The notes below the pieces were generated by a model that worked only from the letters and a program-made list of their open reading frames with translations, had not been told where the DNA came from and made no database searches. The translations under genes and the position numbers were made by a program. A stretch of 15,303 nucleotides of DNA from Persephonella sp. (GTDB lineage Bacteria > Aquificota > Aquificia > Aquificales > Hydrogenothermaceae), in assembly GCA_027058925.1 (NCBI GenBank), contig JALTAS010000071.1, positions 1 to 15,303 on the forward strand, written 5' to 3'. Each line of letters opens with the position of its first letter. The stretch's first letter is position 1. Positions 8,570-14,577 of the stretch are shown piece by piece.

Positions 8570-9070
8570 GTGAGAAAGGTTGCTGTTTTTATGGGAAGCA
8601 AATCAGATCTTGAGATTATGGAAAGCTGTTTTGAAACTTTAAAAAAATTCAGCATTCCTTACGATGTATTCATATTATCGGCCCACAGGACACCTGATGA
8701 AGTAGCACAGGTGTGTAAAACGGCAGAGGAGAAATACGGTGTTGTAATCGCTGCTGCTGGATATGCAGCCCATCTTGCAGGAACAATAGCGGGAAAGGTT
8801 TCAATTCCTGTTATAGGAATCCCTATAGACAACTCATCTTTCAAAGGTCTGGATTCTCTTTTATCTACTGTAATGATGCCTCCAGGGGTTCCTGTAGCAA
8901 CAGTAACAACAGGAAAAGCTGGTGCTGTTAATGCGGCTGTTTTAGCTGCGCAAATATTAGGTATATCTTACCCTGAGGTCAGAGAAAAACTCCACCAGTA
9001 CAAAAAAGAGATGAGAGAAAAGGTACTGAAGGCAAATGAAGAAGCAAAAGCTTACAGCTATGAAATATAG
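8570..9070 (+). CDS. purE: N5-carboxyaminoimidazole ribonucleotide mutase
   Basis: PurE (class I) converts N5-CAIR, made by PurK, into CAIR in de novo purine synthesis. The 166-residue length fits. Visible motifs are MGSKSD (8-13), which binds the phosphate, SAHRTP with His39, and AAHLAG with His68, the usual catalytic region; SLLSTVMMPPGVPVAT and GKAGAVNAA complete the family pattern. The motif reads AGYAAHLAG where many proteins have AGGAAHLPG; the HLAG form is common elsewhere. Translation begins at GTG 8570, with AAGGAGG at 8555-8561 and an 8-nt spacer, 24 nt after gltB. PurK is not in the window. The last codons overlap the following nuclease gene. Confidence 0.96.
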   Translation: MRKVAVFMGSKSDLEIMESCFETLKKFSIPYDVFILSAHRTPDEVAQVCKTAEEKYGVVIAAAGYAAHLAGTIAGKVSIPVIGIPIDNSSFKGLDSLLSTVMMPPGVPVATVTTGKAGAVNAAVLAAQILGISYPEVREKLHQYKKEMREKVLKANEEAKAYSYEI

Positions 9071-9614
9071 TTTAACGCTTTTTATTGTTGTTTTTTTATA
9101 CACAATCAGCTATGGAAAGGAAAAATGGAAACCTGGTTATGAGTTTGTTAAAGCAAAAGTTGTAAGGGTTATAGATGGTGATACAATCGTTGTATCCATA
9201 CCAAAAACAACATTTAATAACAGAAAAACACTAAAAAACCTTAAGTTTAAGATAAGACTTATAGGGATTGATACCCCTGAGAGCAGACCAAACAGAAGAG
9301 CAAAAATCCAGTCAAGAGAATCTAACAGGGATATTAAAACCATTATAAAGTTAGGGAAAAAGGCAAAAGCCTTCACACAAGGTCTACTTACAGGCCATAA
9401 ATTTGTATTCCTGGAGTTTGATATACAGCCTCAAGACAGGTATGGGAGGCTTCTTGCTTATGTGTGGCTTCCTGATGGAAGAATGCTCAATAAAGAAATA
9501 ATATGCAAAGGTTATGCTTACCCTCTCACCATACCACCAAATGTTAAGTATAAAGATCGATTTTTAAGATGTTTTCACCATGCAAGAGAAAACAAATTAG
9601 GATTGTGGAGGTAG
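9060..9614 (+). CDS. Secreted thermonuclease-like protein (SNase domain)
   Basis: Staphylococcal-nuclease-fold proteins cut DNA and RNA with calcium. Starting at ATG 9060 gives 184 residues with a classic signal peptide: MKY, a hydrophobic core at 4-16, and likely cleavage after Gly19. An upstream in-frame ATG at 9036 would add eight charged residues (MKKQKLTA) and spoil nothing but has no better ribosome site; neither start has a strong one, and the 11-nt overlap with purE suggests coupling. The OB-fold motifs are present: VIDGDT with Asp39 and Asp41, IRLIGIDTPE with Arg66 and Asp71, and DRYGRLLAYV with Arg130. The position equivalent to SNase Glu43 looks like Lys101 (LGKKAKAFT), so catalysis may differ. 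There is a Lys/Arg-rich insert at 76-93. The role (nutrient or biofilm DNA turnover) is unknown. Confidence 0.87.
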   Translation: MKYSLTLFIVVFLYTISYGKEKWKPGYEFVKAKVVRVIDGDTIVVSIPKTTFNNRKTLKNLKFKIRLIGIDTPESRPNRRAKIQSRESNRDIKTIIKLGKKAKAFTQGLLTGHKFVFLEFDIQPQDRYGRLLAYVWLPDGRMLNKEIICKGYAYPLTIPPNVKYKDRFLRCFHHARENKLGLWR

Positions 9615-9624
9615 ACCGGATTAA

Positions 9625-10326
9625 ATGGAAAAAGAGAAAAAAACAGCTTCAGATGTATTTAAAACGATAGCATTTATAGTTATTGTTGTCTCTATTATCA
9701 GGGTTTTCCTTGCTCAGGCTTTCAACATACCTTCCGGTTCAATGAAGCCAACACTCCTTGTTGGAGATTTCATTCTTGTTAATAAGCTGGTTTATGGAGA
9801 CTGGAGTATAGGAATTCCTTTTTCCGGTATAGATTTCTACAGGTACAAAAACAGAATAGCAAAACCAGACAGGGGAGACATTATAGTTTTCAAATATCCT
9901 GAAAACCCAAAAATAGATTTTATAAAAAGGATAATAGGTCTTCCCGGGGATGTTGTTGAGGTAAAAAACGACATCGTTTATATAAATGGAAAACCTTTAA
10001 AAAGGAAAAAAGTTGGCTATTTTGAAGAAAAAAATGCAAAAGCTGTAAAATATATAGAAACTATACCAAGGAAATATAACGGTAAGAAACATTCCTACAC
10101 TGTTATTGAGATATTTGACGGTGAAGGAAAGAATTTTGGACCAGTAGAAGTTCCTGAAGGACATTACTTTGTTCTTGGAGACAACAGGGACAACAGCAGA
10201 GACAGCAGATTCTGGGGATTTGTTCCGGATGACTACATAATAGGTCAGGCATTTGTTATTTATTTCTCCATAGACACAAAATCACCAGGCATTAGATTTA
10301 ATAGAATAGGAAGGGTTTTAAAGTAA
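9625..10326 (+). CDS. lepB: Signal peptidase I
   Basis: LepB removes signal peptides from exported proteins at the outer face of the cytoplasmic membrane. The 233-residue protein has one N-terminal transmembrane segment (about 12-30) directly followed by box B, IPSGSMKPTL, with nucleophile Ser39. The general-base Lys101 lies in DFIKRIIGLPGD, and the conserved GDNRDNSRDSRFWG box follows near residue 188. Many Gram-negative enzymes have two transmembrane segments; this has a single one, as in many thermophiles and Gram-positives. It starts at ATG 9625, 10 nt after the nuclease stop; the GGAGGT at 9607-9612 is rather far (12 nt). Sitting next to a signal-peptide-bearing nuclease is probably coincidence, since LepB serves all exported proteins. 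Confidence 0.96.
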   Translation: MEKEKKTASDVFKTIAFIVIVVSIIRVFLAQAFNIPSGSMKPTLLVGDFILVNKLVYGDWSIGIPFSGIDFYRYKNRIAKPDRGDIIVFKYPENPKIDFIKRIIGLPGDVVEVKNDIVYINGKPLKRKKVGYFEEKNAKAVKYIETIPRKYNGKKHSYTVIEIFDGEGKNFGPVEVPEGHYFVLGDNRDNSRDSRFWGFVPDDYIIGQAFVIYFSIDTKSPGIRFNRIGRVLK

Positions 10327-10337
10327 GGAGGTTAGAC

Positions 10338-11615
10338 TTGGATCTCATACTTCTAAAAAATGGGTATGTTGTTGACCCAACCAACAATATAAACAAAAAG
10401 CTTGACATACTTATAGATAATGGAAAGATAGTAAAACTCAAGGAAAATATAGATCCTCCGCCTAAAACACAGGTTATAGATGCTACAGAGAAGATAATCT
10501 GCCCATCATTTACAGATATTCATGTCCATTTCAGAGATCCTGGGCAAACATACAAAGAGGACATCCATACAGGAAGCAAAGCTGCTGTTGCAGGAGGTTA
10601 TACAACAGTCGTATGTATGCCAAATACACTACCTGCCATAGATGAACCTTCCTTAGTCAGGTACATTATTGAAAAAGGAGAAGAAATAGGTCTTTGCAGG
10701 GTATTGCCGTCTGCTGCCGTAACAAAAGAAAGAAAAGGAAAAGAGCTTACAGAGATGTCCCTACTCAAAGACGCCGGAGCTGTTTATTTTACAGATGACG
10801 GCTCTCCTGTTATGGACGCCCATATAATGAGAAAAGCTATGGAGTATGCAGGCTCAATAGGAAGTTTTGTTGCTGATCACTGTGAGGATCTGAACCTTTC
10901 AAAAGACGGTGTTGCTCATGAGGGAGAAATTGCTGCAGCTCTGGGACTTCCTTCACTGCCCCCTGAGGCTGAGGACACTATAGTTGCAAGGGATTGTATT
11001 CTATCTATGCACACAGGTATGCCTGTTCATATATGCCACCTTTCCACAAAGGTTGGTGTTGAGATAGTTACATGGGCGAAAGCCATGGGAGCAAAAGTGA
11101 CAGCCGAGGTCACCCCCCACCATCTTTATCTTACAGATGAGGAATGGCTTGATTTTGATTGTAAAGCCAAAGTATCTCCTCCTCTCAGGGAACATGAGGA
11201 TATAGAAGCACTCAGGTGGGCTTTGGCATCTGGAATTATAGATATTGTAGCTACAGACCACGCTCCCCATGCACACCAGGAAAAAATGCAGGAACACCAC
11301 CACTGTCCCCCCGGAATGATAGGTCTTCAGTTTGCTCTTCCTATTGTTCTTGAGCTTGTTAGAAAAGATTACTTTGATATGAACAGGCTTGTTGAGGTTA
11401 TGTCTATAAACCCTGCAAAAAAGATAGGTTTAAAACCTCCACAGATTAAGGAAGGGGAACTGGCAGAACTTACAGTTTTTGATCCTTCAGAAAGCTGGGA
11501 GGTTACTGAAGAGGTAATACAGTCAAAAAGCAAAAATACACCATTAATAGGCAGAAAGCTTATAGGAAAAGTAAAATACACATTCTACAGAGGAAAAATA
11601 GTTTACAGAGATTAA
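10338..11615 (+). CDS. pyrC: Dihydroorotase
   Basis: PyrC closes carbamoyl-aspartate to dihydroorotate, the third pyrimidine step. The 425-residue product is a class I (amidohydrolase-fold) enzyme. Metal and catalytic residues are visible: His62 and His64 in DIHVHFRDPG, Asp153/Asp154 in FTDDG, His181 in ADHCED, His234 in HICHLSTK, and Asp307 in ATDHAPH. Position 153/154 is Asp, where many relatives have a carboxylated Lys. Cys182 next to His181 corresponds to the Cys that, in the Aquifex enzyme, ligates zinc in the free subunit. In Aquifex, PyrC works in a complex with aspartate transcarbamoylase (PyrB); pyrB is not here. It starts at TTG 10338, well supported by AAGGAGG at 10325-10331 (6-nt spacer), which overlaps the lepB stop. 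Confidence 0.97.
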   Translation: MDLILLKNGYVVDPTNNINKKLDILIDNGKIVKLKENIDPPPKTQVIDATEKIICPSFTDIHVHFRDPGQTYKEDIHTGSKAAVAGGYTTVVCMPNTLPAIDEPSLVRYIIEKGEEIGLCRVLPSAAVTKERKGKELTEMSLLKDAGAVYFTDDGSPVMDAHIMRKAMEYAGSIGSFVADHCEDLNLSKDGVAHEGEIAAALGLPSLPPEAEDTIVARDCILSMHTGMPVHICHLSTKVGVEIVTWAKAMGAKVTAEVTPHHLYLTDEEWLDFDCKAKVSPPLREHEDIEALRWALASGIIDIVATDHAPHAHQEKMQEHHHCPPGMIGLQFALPIVLELVRKDYFDMNRLVEVMSINPAKKIGLKPPQIKEGELAELTVFDPSESWEVTEEVIQSKSKNTPLIGRKLIGKVKYTFYRGKIVYRD

Positions 11616-11617
11616 TA

Positions 11618-11929
11618 ATGACAGAAATAGATGTAATTAACGCATTAAAAGATGTTTATGATCCTGAAATACCCCTTAATATAGTAGATCTTGGGCTTGT
11701 TAAAAAAATAGAGCTTGAAGACAAAAAGCTGAAAGTAACAATCACATTAACAACTCCCCAGTGTCCACTTGAAAAATACATTCTTAGAACGGTTATAAAA
11801 ACCCTTCACAAACATTTTCCCCAGCTTGATGAGATATCTGTTGATACAGATTTCAGCACACCGTGGAACACAGAAAATATATCACAGGAAGGGAAGGAAA
11901 AACTGAGGAAGCTTGGCTGGAACATCTAA
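11618..11929 (+). CDS. MIP18/DUF59-family protein (Fe-S assembly type)
   Basis: Members of this family (SufT, PaaD and eukaryotic CIA2/MIP18) help mature iron-sulfur proteins, though the exact role of many bacterial ones is unproven. The 103-residue protein has the two signatures: DPEIPLNIVDLGL (15-27) and TTPQCPL with the conserved Cys49. The tail STPWNTENIS followed by a GKEKLRKLG helix is also typical. It starts at ATG 11618, just 2 nt after the pyrC stop, with only a weak purine stretch as ribosome site, so translational coupling is likely. Its last 15 codons plus stop overlap the convergent lipid-kinase gene. Possible clients in this operon are the Fe-S enzyme GltB, and nearby AmrS, but this is speculation. 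Confidence 0.9.
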   Translation: MTEIDVINALKDVYDPEIPLNIVDLGLVKKIELEDKKLKVTITLTTPQCPLEKYILRTVIKTLHKHFPQLDEISVDTDFSTPWNTENISQEGKEKLRKLGWNI

Positions 11930-12505
11930 AAACCAGGAAAACAGCCCGGTGAAAACAGGAATAAGCAGGTTATCATCTAAGATCCATACATCAGATCTGG
12001 ACAGATTTTCCACAACAGCAACAAACAAAGATATGATGAATGCATAACCTATCGGCATAATAAAGATCAATGCCACAGTATTGAACAGAACTCCCCCAGC
12101 AGTCCCTTCAAGGCTTTTTCCCCACGGAAATTTATGCTTCCCAAAAAGCATTCCAATAATAGTTGCAAAACCATCATAAACAGCTGTTGATATAATGCTT
12201 ATCTGGAGTATTCTCTCATCAAAAACCAAAGATGTTATCAAGATACCAACAGCAAGAGAAAAAGCCTGTCTTGCAGGGAGAACTTTTATATTTTCCTTCC
12301 TTTCAACGAGATCAATGATCTTCCAGAACCACAGGGTAAAAACATTCTTTATTCTGAAATAAGAAACAGGAAACAAAAAGACGATCATAAAAAACATTAT
12401 CACGGCTACTGAAAATTTACCCAAAAGATATAAAGGAATCAAAAGCAGAAGAATAGAAAAGATATGAAAAATCTTCCTTTTTATCTCTAATCTTAAGTTG
12501 CTCAT
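11882..12505 (-). CDS. SEC59/DGK1/VTE5-type CTP-dependent lipid kinase (polyprenol, phytol or diacylglycerol)
   Basis: This integral-membrane family uses CTP to phosphorylate dolichol, phytol or diacylglycerol; the bacterial substrate is generally untested. The 207-residue protein is strongly hydrophobic with about six membrane segments. Signatures are the N-terminal EIKRKIFHIFS (7-17), Asp111 followed by GKSLEGT (129-135) with Glu133, and the late AVVENLS...DDNLLIPV (164-184), with Glu166 and Asp177-Asp178-Asn179. These match the family rather than CdsA. Lys/Arg residues at 67-80 lie on a cytoplasmic loop. The ATG at 12505 has a modest AAGGG ribosome site. The gene is alone on the minus strand, divergent from rpe, and its 3' end overlaps the DUF59 gene by 48 bp. 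Phytol or isoprenoid recycling for quinone synthesis is one possible job. Confidence 0.82.
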   Translation of the reverse strand: MSNLRLEIKRKIFHIFSILLLLIPLYLLGKFSVAVIMFFMIVFLFPVSYFRIKNVFTLWFWKIIDLVERKENIKVLPARQAFSLAVGILITSLVFDERILQISIISTAVYDGFATIIGMLFGKHKFPWGKSLEGTAGGVLFNTVALIFIMPIGYAFIISLFVAVVENLSRSDVWILDDNLLIPVFTGLFSWFLDVPAKLPQFFLPFL

Positions 12506-12525
12506 ACTATTTTCCCTTTGTGGTG

Positions 12526-12534
12526 TGCTAATAT
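12526..12534 (+). promoter_or_regulatory. Possible extended -10 promoter element for the rpe operon
   Basis: TGCTAATAT at 12526-12534 fits an extended -10 (TGN followed by TAATAT). The matching -35 position (12506-12511) reads actatt, which is poor, but an extended -10 can do without it. Transcription would start near 12541, just ahead of the ribosome site at 12552. Confidence 0.3.
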
Positions 12535-12549
12535 TTTATTCTAATATTT
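12528..12549 (+). repeat. Direct repeat CTAATATTT, two copies
   Basis: CTAATATTT occurs at 12528-12536 and again at 12541-12549, a 13-nt period, inside the short gap between the lipid-kinase and rpe genes. The first copy carries the candidate -10. It could be duplicated promoter sequence or chance in AT-rich DNA. Confidence 0.5.
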
Positions 12550-12551
12550 GT

Positions 12552-12557
12552 GGAGGT
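12552..12557 (+). promoter_or_regulatory. Ribosome-binding site that fixes the rpe start
   Basis: GGAGGT at 12552-12557 is 7 nt before TTG 12565. It overlaps the upstream in-frame GTG at 12550, which therefore cannot be the start, and is 22 nt from the first ATG at 12580, too far. Confidence 0.8.
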
Positions 12558-12564
12558 ACATAAT

Positions 12565-13242
12565 TTGGAAGATATTAAAATGATTGCTCCTTCTATTTTA
12601 TCGGCAGATTTTTCAAAACTGGGACAGGAGATTAAAACTGTTGAGCAGGCAGGAGCAGACATCATACATCTTGATATAATGGACGGCAGGTATGTTCCCA
12701 ACATAACTATCGGGATACCTGTTGTTGAGAGTTTAAGACCTTTAACTAATCTTCCTTTTGATGCCCATCTTATGATAGTAGAGCCTGAAAGATATGTTCC
12801 TGATTTTATAAAAGCAGGTTGTGATATGATCTCATTTCATATGGACGCCTGCGTACACTCACACAGACTTGTTGATTATATAAAATCCCAGGGAGTAAAG
12901 GCAGGTGTTGTCCTTAACCCTGCAACCCCTGTTAACACCCTTGATGAGATAATACATTACATAGATTATGTTCTTATTATGTCTGTAAACCCGGGATTTG
13001 GAGGGCAGAGGTTTATTCCCCAAACTCTTGAAAAAGTCAAAAAACTGAAGATTTTAATGGAAGAAACAGGAAGAATGGATATATTAATTGAGATTGACGG
13101 CGGGATTAATGAGAATAATATCGCAGAAGTTTCATCAGCAGGAGTAAATATATTCGTTGCAGGAAGCTCTATTTTTAAAGCTGAAGATCCTGCTGAAATG
13201 GTTAAAAAACTGAAACAAAAAGCAACATTTACAGAGGTGTGA
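12565..13242 (+). CDS. rpe: Ribulose-phosphate 3-epimerase
   Basis: Rpe interconverts ribulose 5-phosphate and xylulose 5-phosphate in the pentose-phosphate pathway. From TTG 12565 the protein is 225 residues, a single TIM barrel. Metal ligands and catalytic acids match known epimerases: His35 and Asp37 in IIHLDIMDGRYVPN, His68 in FDAHLM, and Asp178 in IEIDGGIN. SVNPGFGGQ (140-148) and VAGSSIF near the C-terminus bind the phosphate. The second motif usually reads PFDVHLM and here has Ala. The start was chosen for its GGAGGT; ATG 12580 would remove five residues just before the IAPSILSADF strand and is less likely. It leads the rpe-def-lgt-folC operon; def begins 1 nt after its stop. Confidence 0.96.
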   Translation: MEDIKMIAPSILSADFSKLGQEIKTVEQAGADIIHLDIMDGRYVPNITIGIPVVESLRPLTNLPFDAHLMIVEPERYVPDFIKAGCDMISFHMDACVHSHRLVDYIKSQGVKAGVVLNPATPVNTLDEIIHYIDYVLIMSVNPGFGGQRFIPQTLEKVKKLKILMEETGRMDILIEIDGGINENNIAEVSSAGVNIFVAGSSIFKAEDPAEMVKKLKQKATFTEV

Positions 13243-13243
13243 T

Positions 13244-13783
13244 ATGGCTTATGAGATAAGGATATGGCCTGACAAAATACTTAAACAAAAGATGAAAGAG
13301 GTTGATTTTTTTGGAACTGAAAAGCTAAAAGAATACATAGATATTATGTTCAAAAGAATGTATGAGCTTGAGGGTGTTGGTCTTGCCGCAAATCAGATAG
13401 GAATACCTTACCAGATAATAGTTCTTGATACTTCTGTAAGAGAAGAGGAAAAAGAAGAAAAAAAAGAAGGTATAAAGATGGCTCTTATAAACCCCCGAAT
13501 AGTACATAAAGAGGGAGAGATAGAGTCCACAGAAGGATGCCTCAGCTTCCCCGGGGTTCAGATAACAATACCAAGAGCAAAAAAGGTCGTTGTCAAAGCA
13601 AAAGATGTGGAAGGAAAAGAGATACAGATTGATGGAGAAGACTTCCTTGCTGTTGTCCTTCAGCATGAGATAGACCATATAAACGGAATACCTTTTATCA
13701 AATATCTTTCTCCTGTCAAAAGAAGAATGGTTCTGGAGAAATTTATGAAAAAAAGAAAAGAGCTTGCAAAAGCCGGAGGTTGA
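13244..13783 (+). CDS. def: Peptide deformylase
   Basis: Def removes the formyl group from the initiator methionine of new proteins, acting at the ribosome. All three motifs are present: GVGLAANQ (44-51), EGCLS with metal ligand Cys99, and HEIDH with ligands His141 and His145 and catalytic Glu142. The 179-residue length is usual for type 1 enzymes. A highly charged insert (about 71-82, almost all Glu and Lys) lies between the first two motifs, where many relatives are also variable. The ATG at 13244 is 1 nt past the rpe stop with GAGGTG at 13234-13239 as ribosome site. Methionyl-tRNA formyltransferase (fmt), a frequent neighbour elsewhere, is absent here. The stop overlaps the ribosome-binding region of lgt. 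Confidence 0.97.
   Translation: MAYEIRIWPDKILKQKMKEVDFFGTEKLKEYIDIMFKRMYELEGVGLAANQIGIPYQIIVLDTSVREEEKEEKKEGIKMALINPRIVHKEGEIESTEGCLSFPGVQITIPRAKKVVVKAKDVEGKEIQIDGEDFLAVVLQHEIDHINGIPFIKYLSPVKRRMVLEKFMKKRKELAKAGG
13775..13780 (+). promoter_or_regulatory. Ribosome-binding site that fixes the lgt start
   Basis: GGAGGT at 13775-13780, within the last codons of def, is 5 nt before TTG 13786. The in-frame TTG at 13780 shares a base with this site and so cannot be the start. Confidence 0.75.
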
Positions 13784-13785
13784 TA

Positions 13786-14577
13786 TTGTTTCCTGATCTT
13801 ATAAAAATAGGTAATTTCACTATACACACTTACGGTGTTCTTGTTGCTTTAGGACTTATAGCCTCATATCTGATAGCTTTAAAATTCGGTAAAAAGGAAG
13901 GGATTGATCATAAAAAAATAGATAACCTTTTCACCTTCACAGTTATAGGCGGAATTGTCGGGGCAAGAGTGGCGTATGTTCTTGAACATAAAGATCAGTT
14001 CTATTCATTTATTGATTATTTTGCGATCTGGAAGGGAGGAATTGACTGGTTCGGGGGATTTATAGGGGGAGGCTTAGTATTAATTTTTCTGTTGTGGAAG
14101 TACAAAATTCCAATTTTGAAAATAGGTGATGTGGCAGGAATATCAATAATAATAGGTCATGCTATAGGAAGGATAGGTTGCACCTGTGCAGGGTGCTGTT
14201 ATGGAAAACCTGTTCCTCCTGATTCACCGTTTAAGGATTTTGCCATAATTTTTCCTAAGCATGAGCACGGATCTGCTCCTGCAGGAATTCCACTTTATCC
14301 TACACAGCCTGCTGAAGCTTTGGGTAACTTTCTGATATTTGGAGTTCTTTTTTTCCTGTACAGAAACAAAAAGTTTAATGGGGAGATACTCTCTGTTTAT
14401 CTTTTTTTATACGGAATTGAAAGATTTTTACTTGAGTTCTGGAGGGGAGTAACACCGCCAATTCCTTATTTGGGTATAACATGGAATCAGATTGTAAGTC
14501 TCGTGATAGTTCTTGTAGGAATAGCACTGTTTGTATATGGTCTGAGAAGGAAAAATGAAGCTGTACAGACTCTTTGA
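13786..14577 (+). CDS. lgt: Prolipoprotein diacylglyceryl transferase
   Basis: Lgt transfers diacylglyceryl from phosphatidylglycerol to the lipobox Cys of prolipoproteins, the first step in lipoprotein maturation. From TTG 13786 the protein has 263 residues with about seven membrane segments. The signature GRIGCTCAGCCYGKP (128-142) is the GRIGC...GCCYG variant of the more familiar GRIGNFINGE; Arg129 corresponds to essential E. coli Arg143. Tyr16, TQPAEALGN and the C-terminal ERFLLEFWRG (about 212-221) also fit. The position of E. coli His103 appears to be Phe89 (GGIDWFGG). Despite that, length and all other motifs support Lgt. Its end overlaps folC by 23 nt. LspA, the next enzyme of the pathway, is not in the window. 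Confidence 0.93.
   Translation: MFPDLIKIGNFTIHTYGVLVALGLIASYLIALKFGKKEGIDHKKIDNLFTFTVIGGIVGARVAYVLEHKDQFYSFIDYFAIWKGGIDWFGGFIGGGLVLIFLLWKYKIPILKIGDVAGISIIIGHAIGRIGCTCAGCCYGKPVPPDSPFKDFAIIFPKHEHGSAPAGIPLYPTQPAEALGNFLIFGVLFFLYRNKKFNGEILSVYLFLYGIERFLLEFWRGVTPPIPYLGITWNQIVSLVIVLVGIALFVYGLRRKNEAVQTL

Noticed and set aside
9036..9059. Upstream ATG adding eight residues to the nuclease
   Set aside because: It places charged residues ahead of a well-formed signal peptide and deepens the overlap with purE; ATG 9060 gives the more normal secreted-protein start, although neither has a strong ribosome site.
11906..11990. Possible terminator after the DUF59 gene (CTGG...CCAG and GC-rich patches)
   Set aside because: The stem is only four pairs with a long loop and no following T-run, and the region codes for the lipid kinase on the other strand.
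13442..13475. Purine-rich GAAGAGGAAAAAGAAG stretch in def as a repeat or frameshift site
   Set aside because: The frame is uninterrupted and encodes a Glu/Lys loop between the first and second deformylase motifs; there is no sign of a broken gene.
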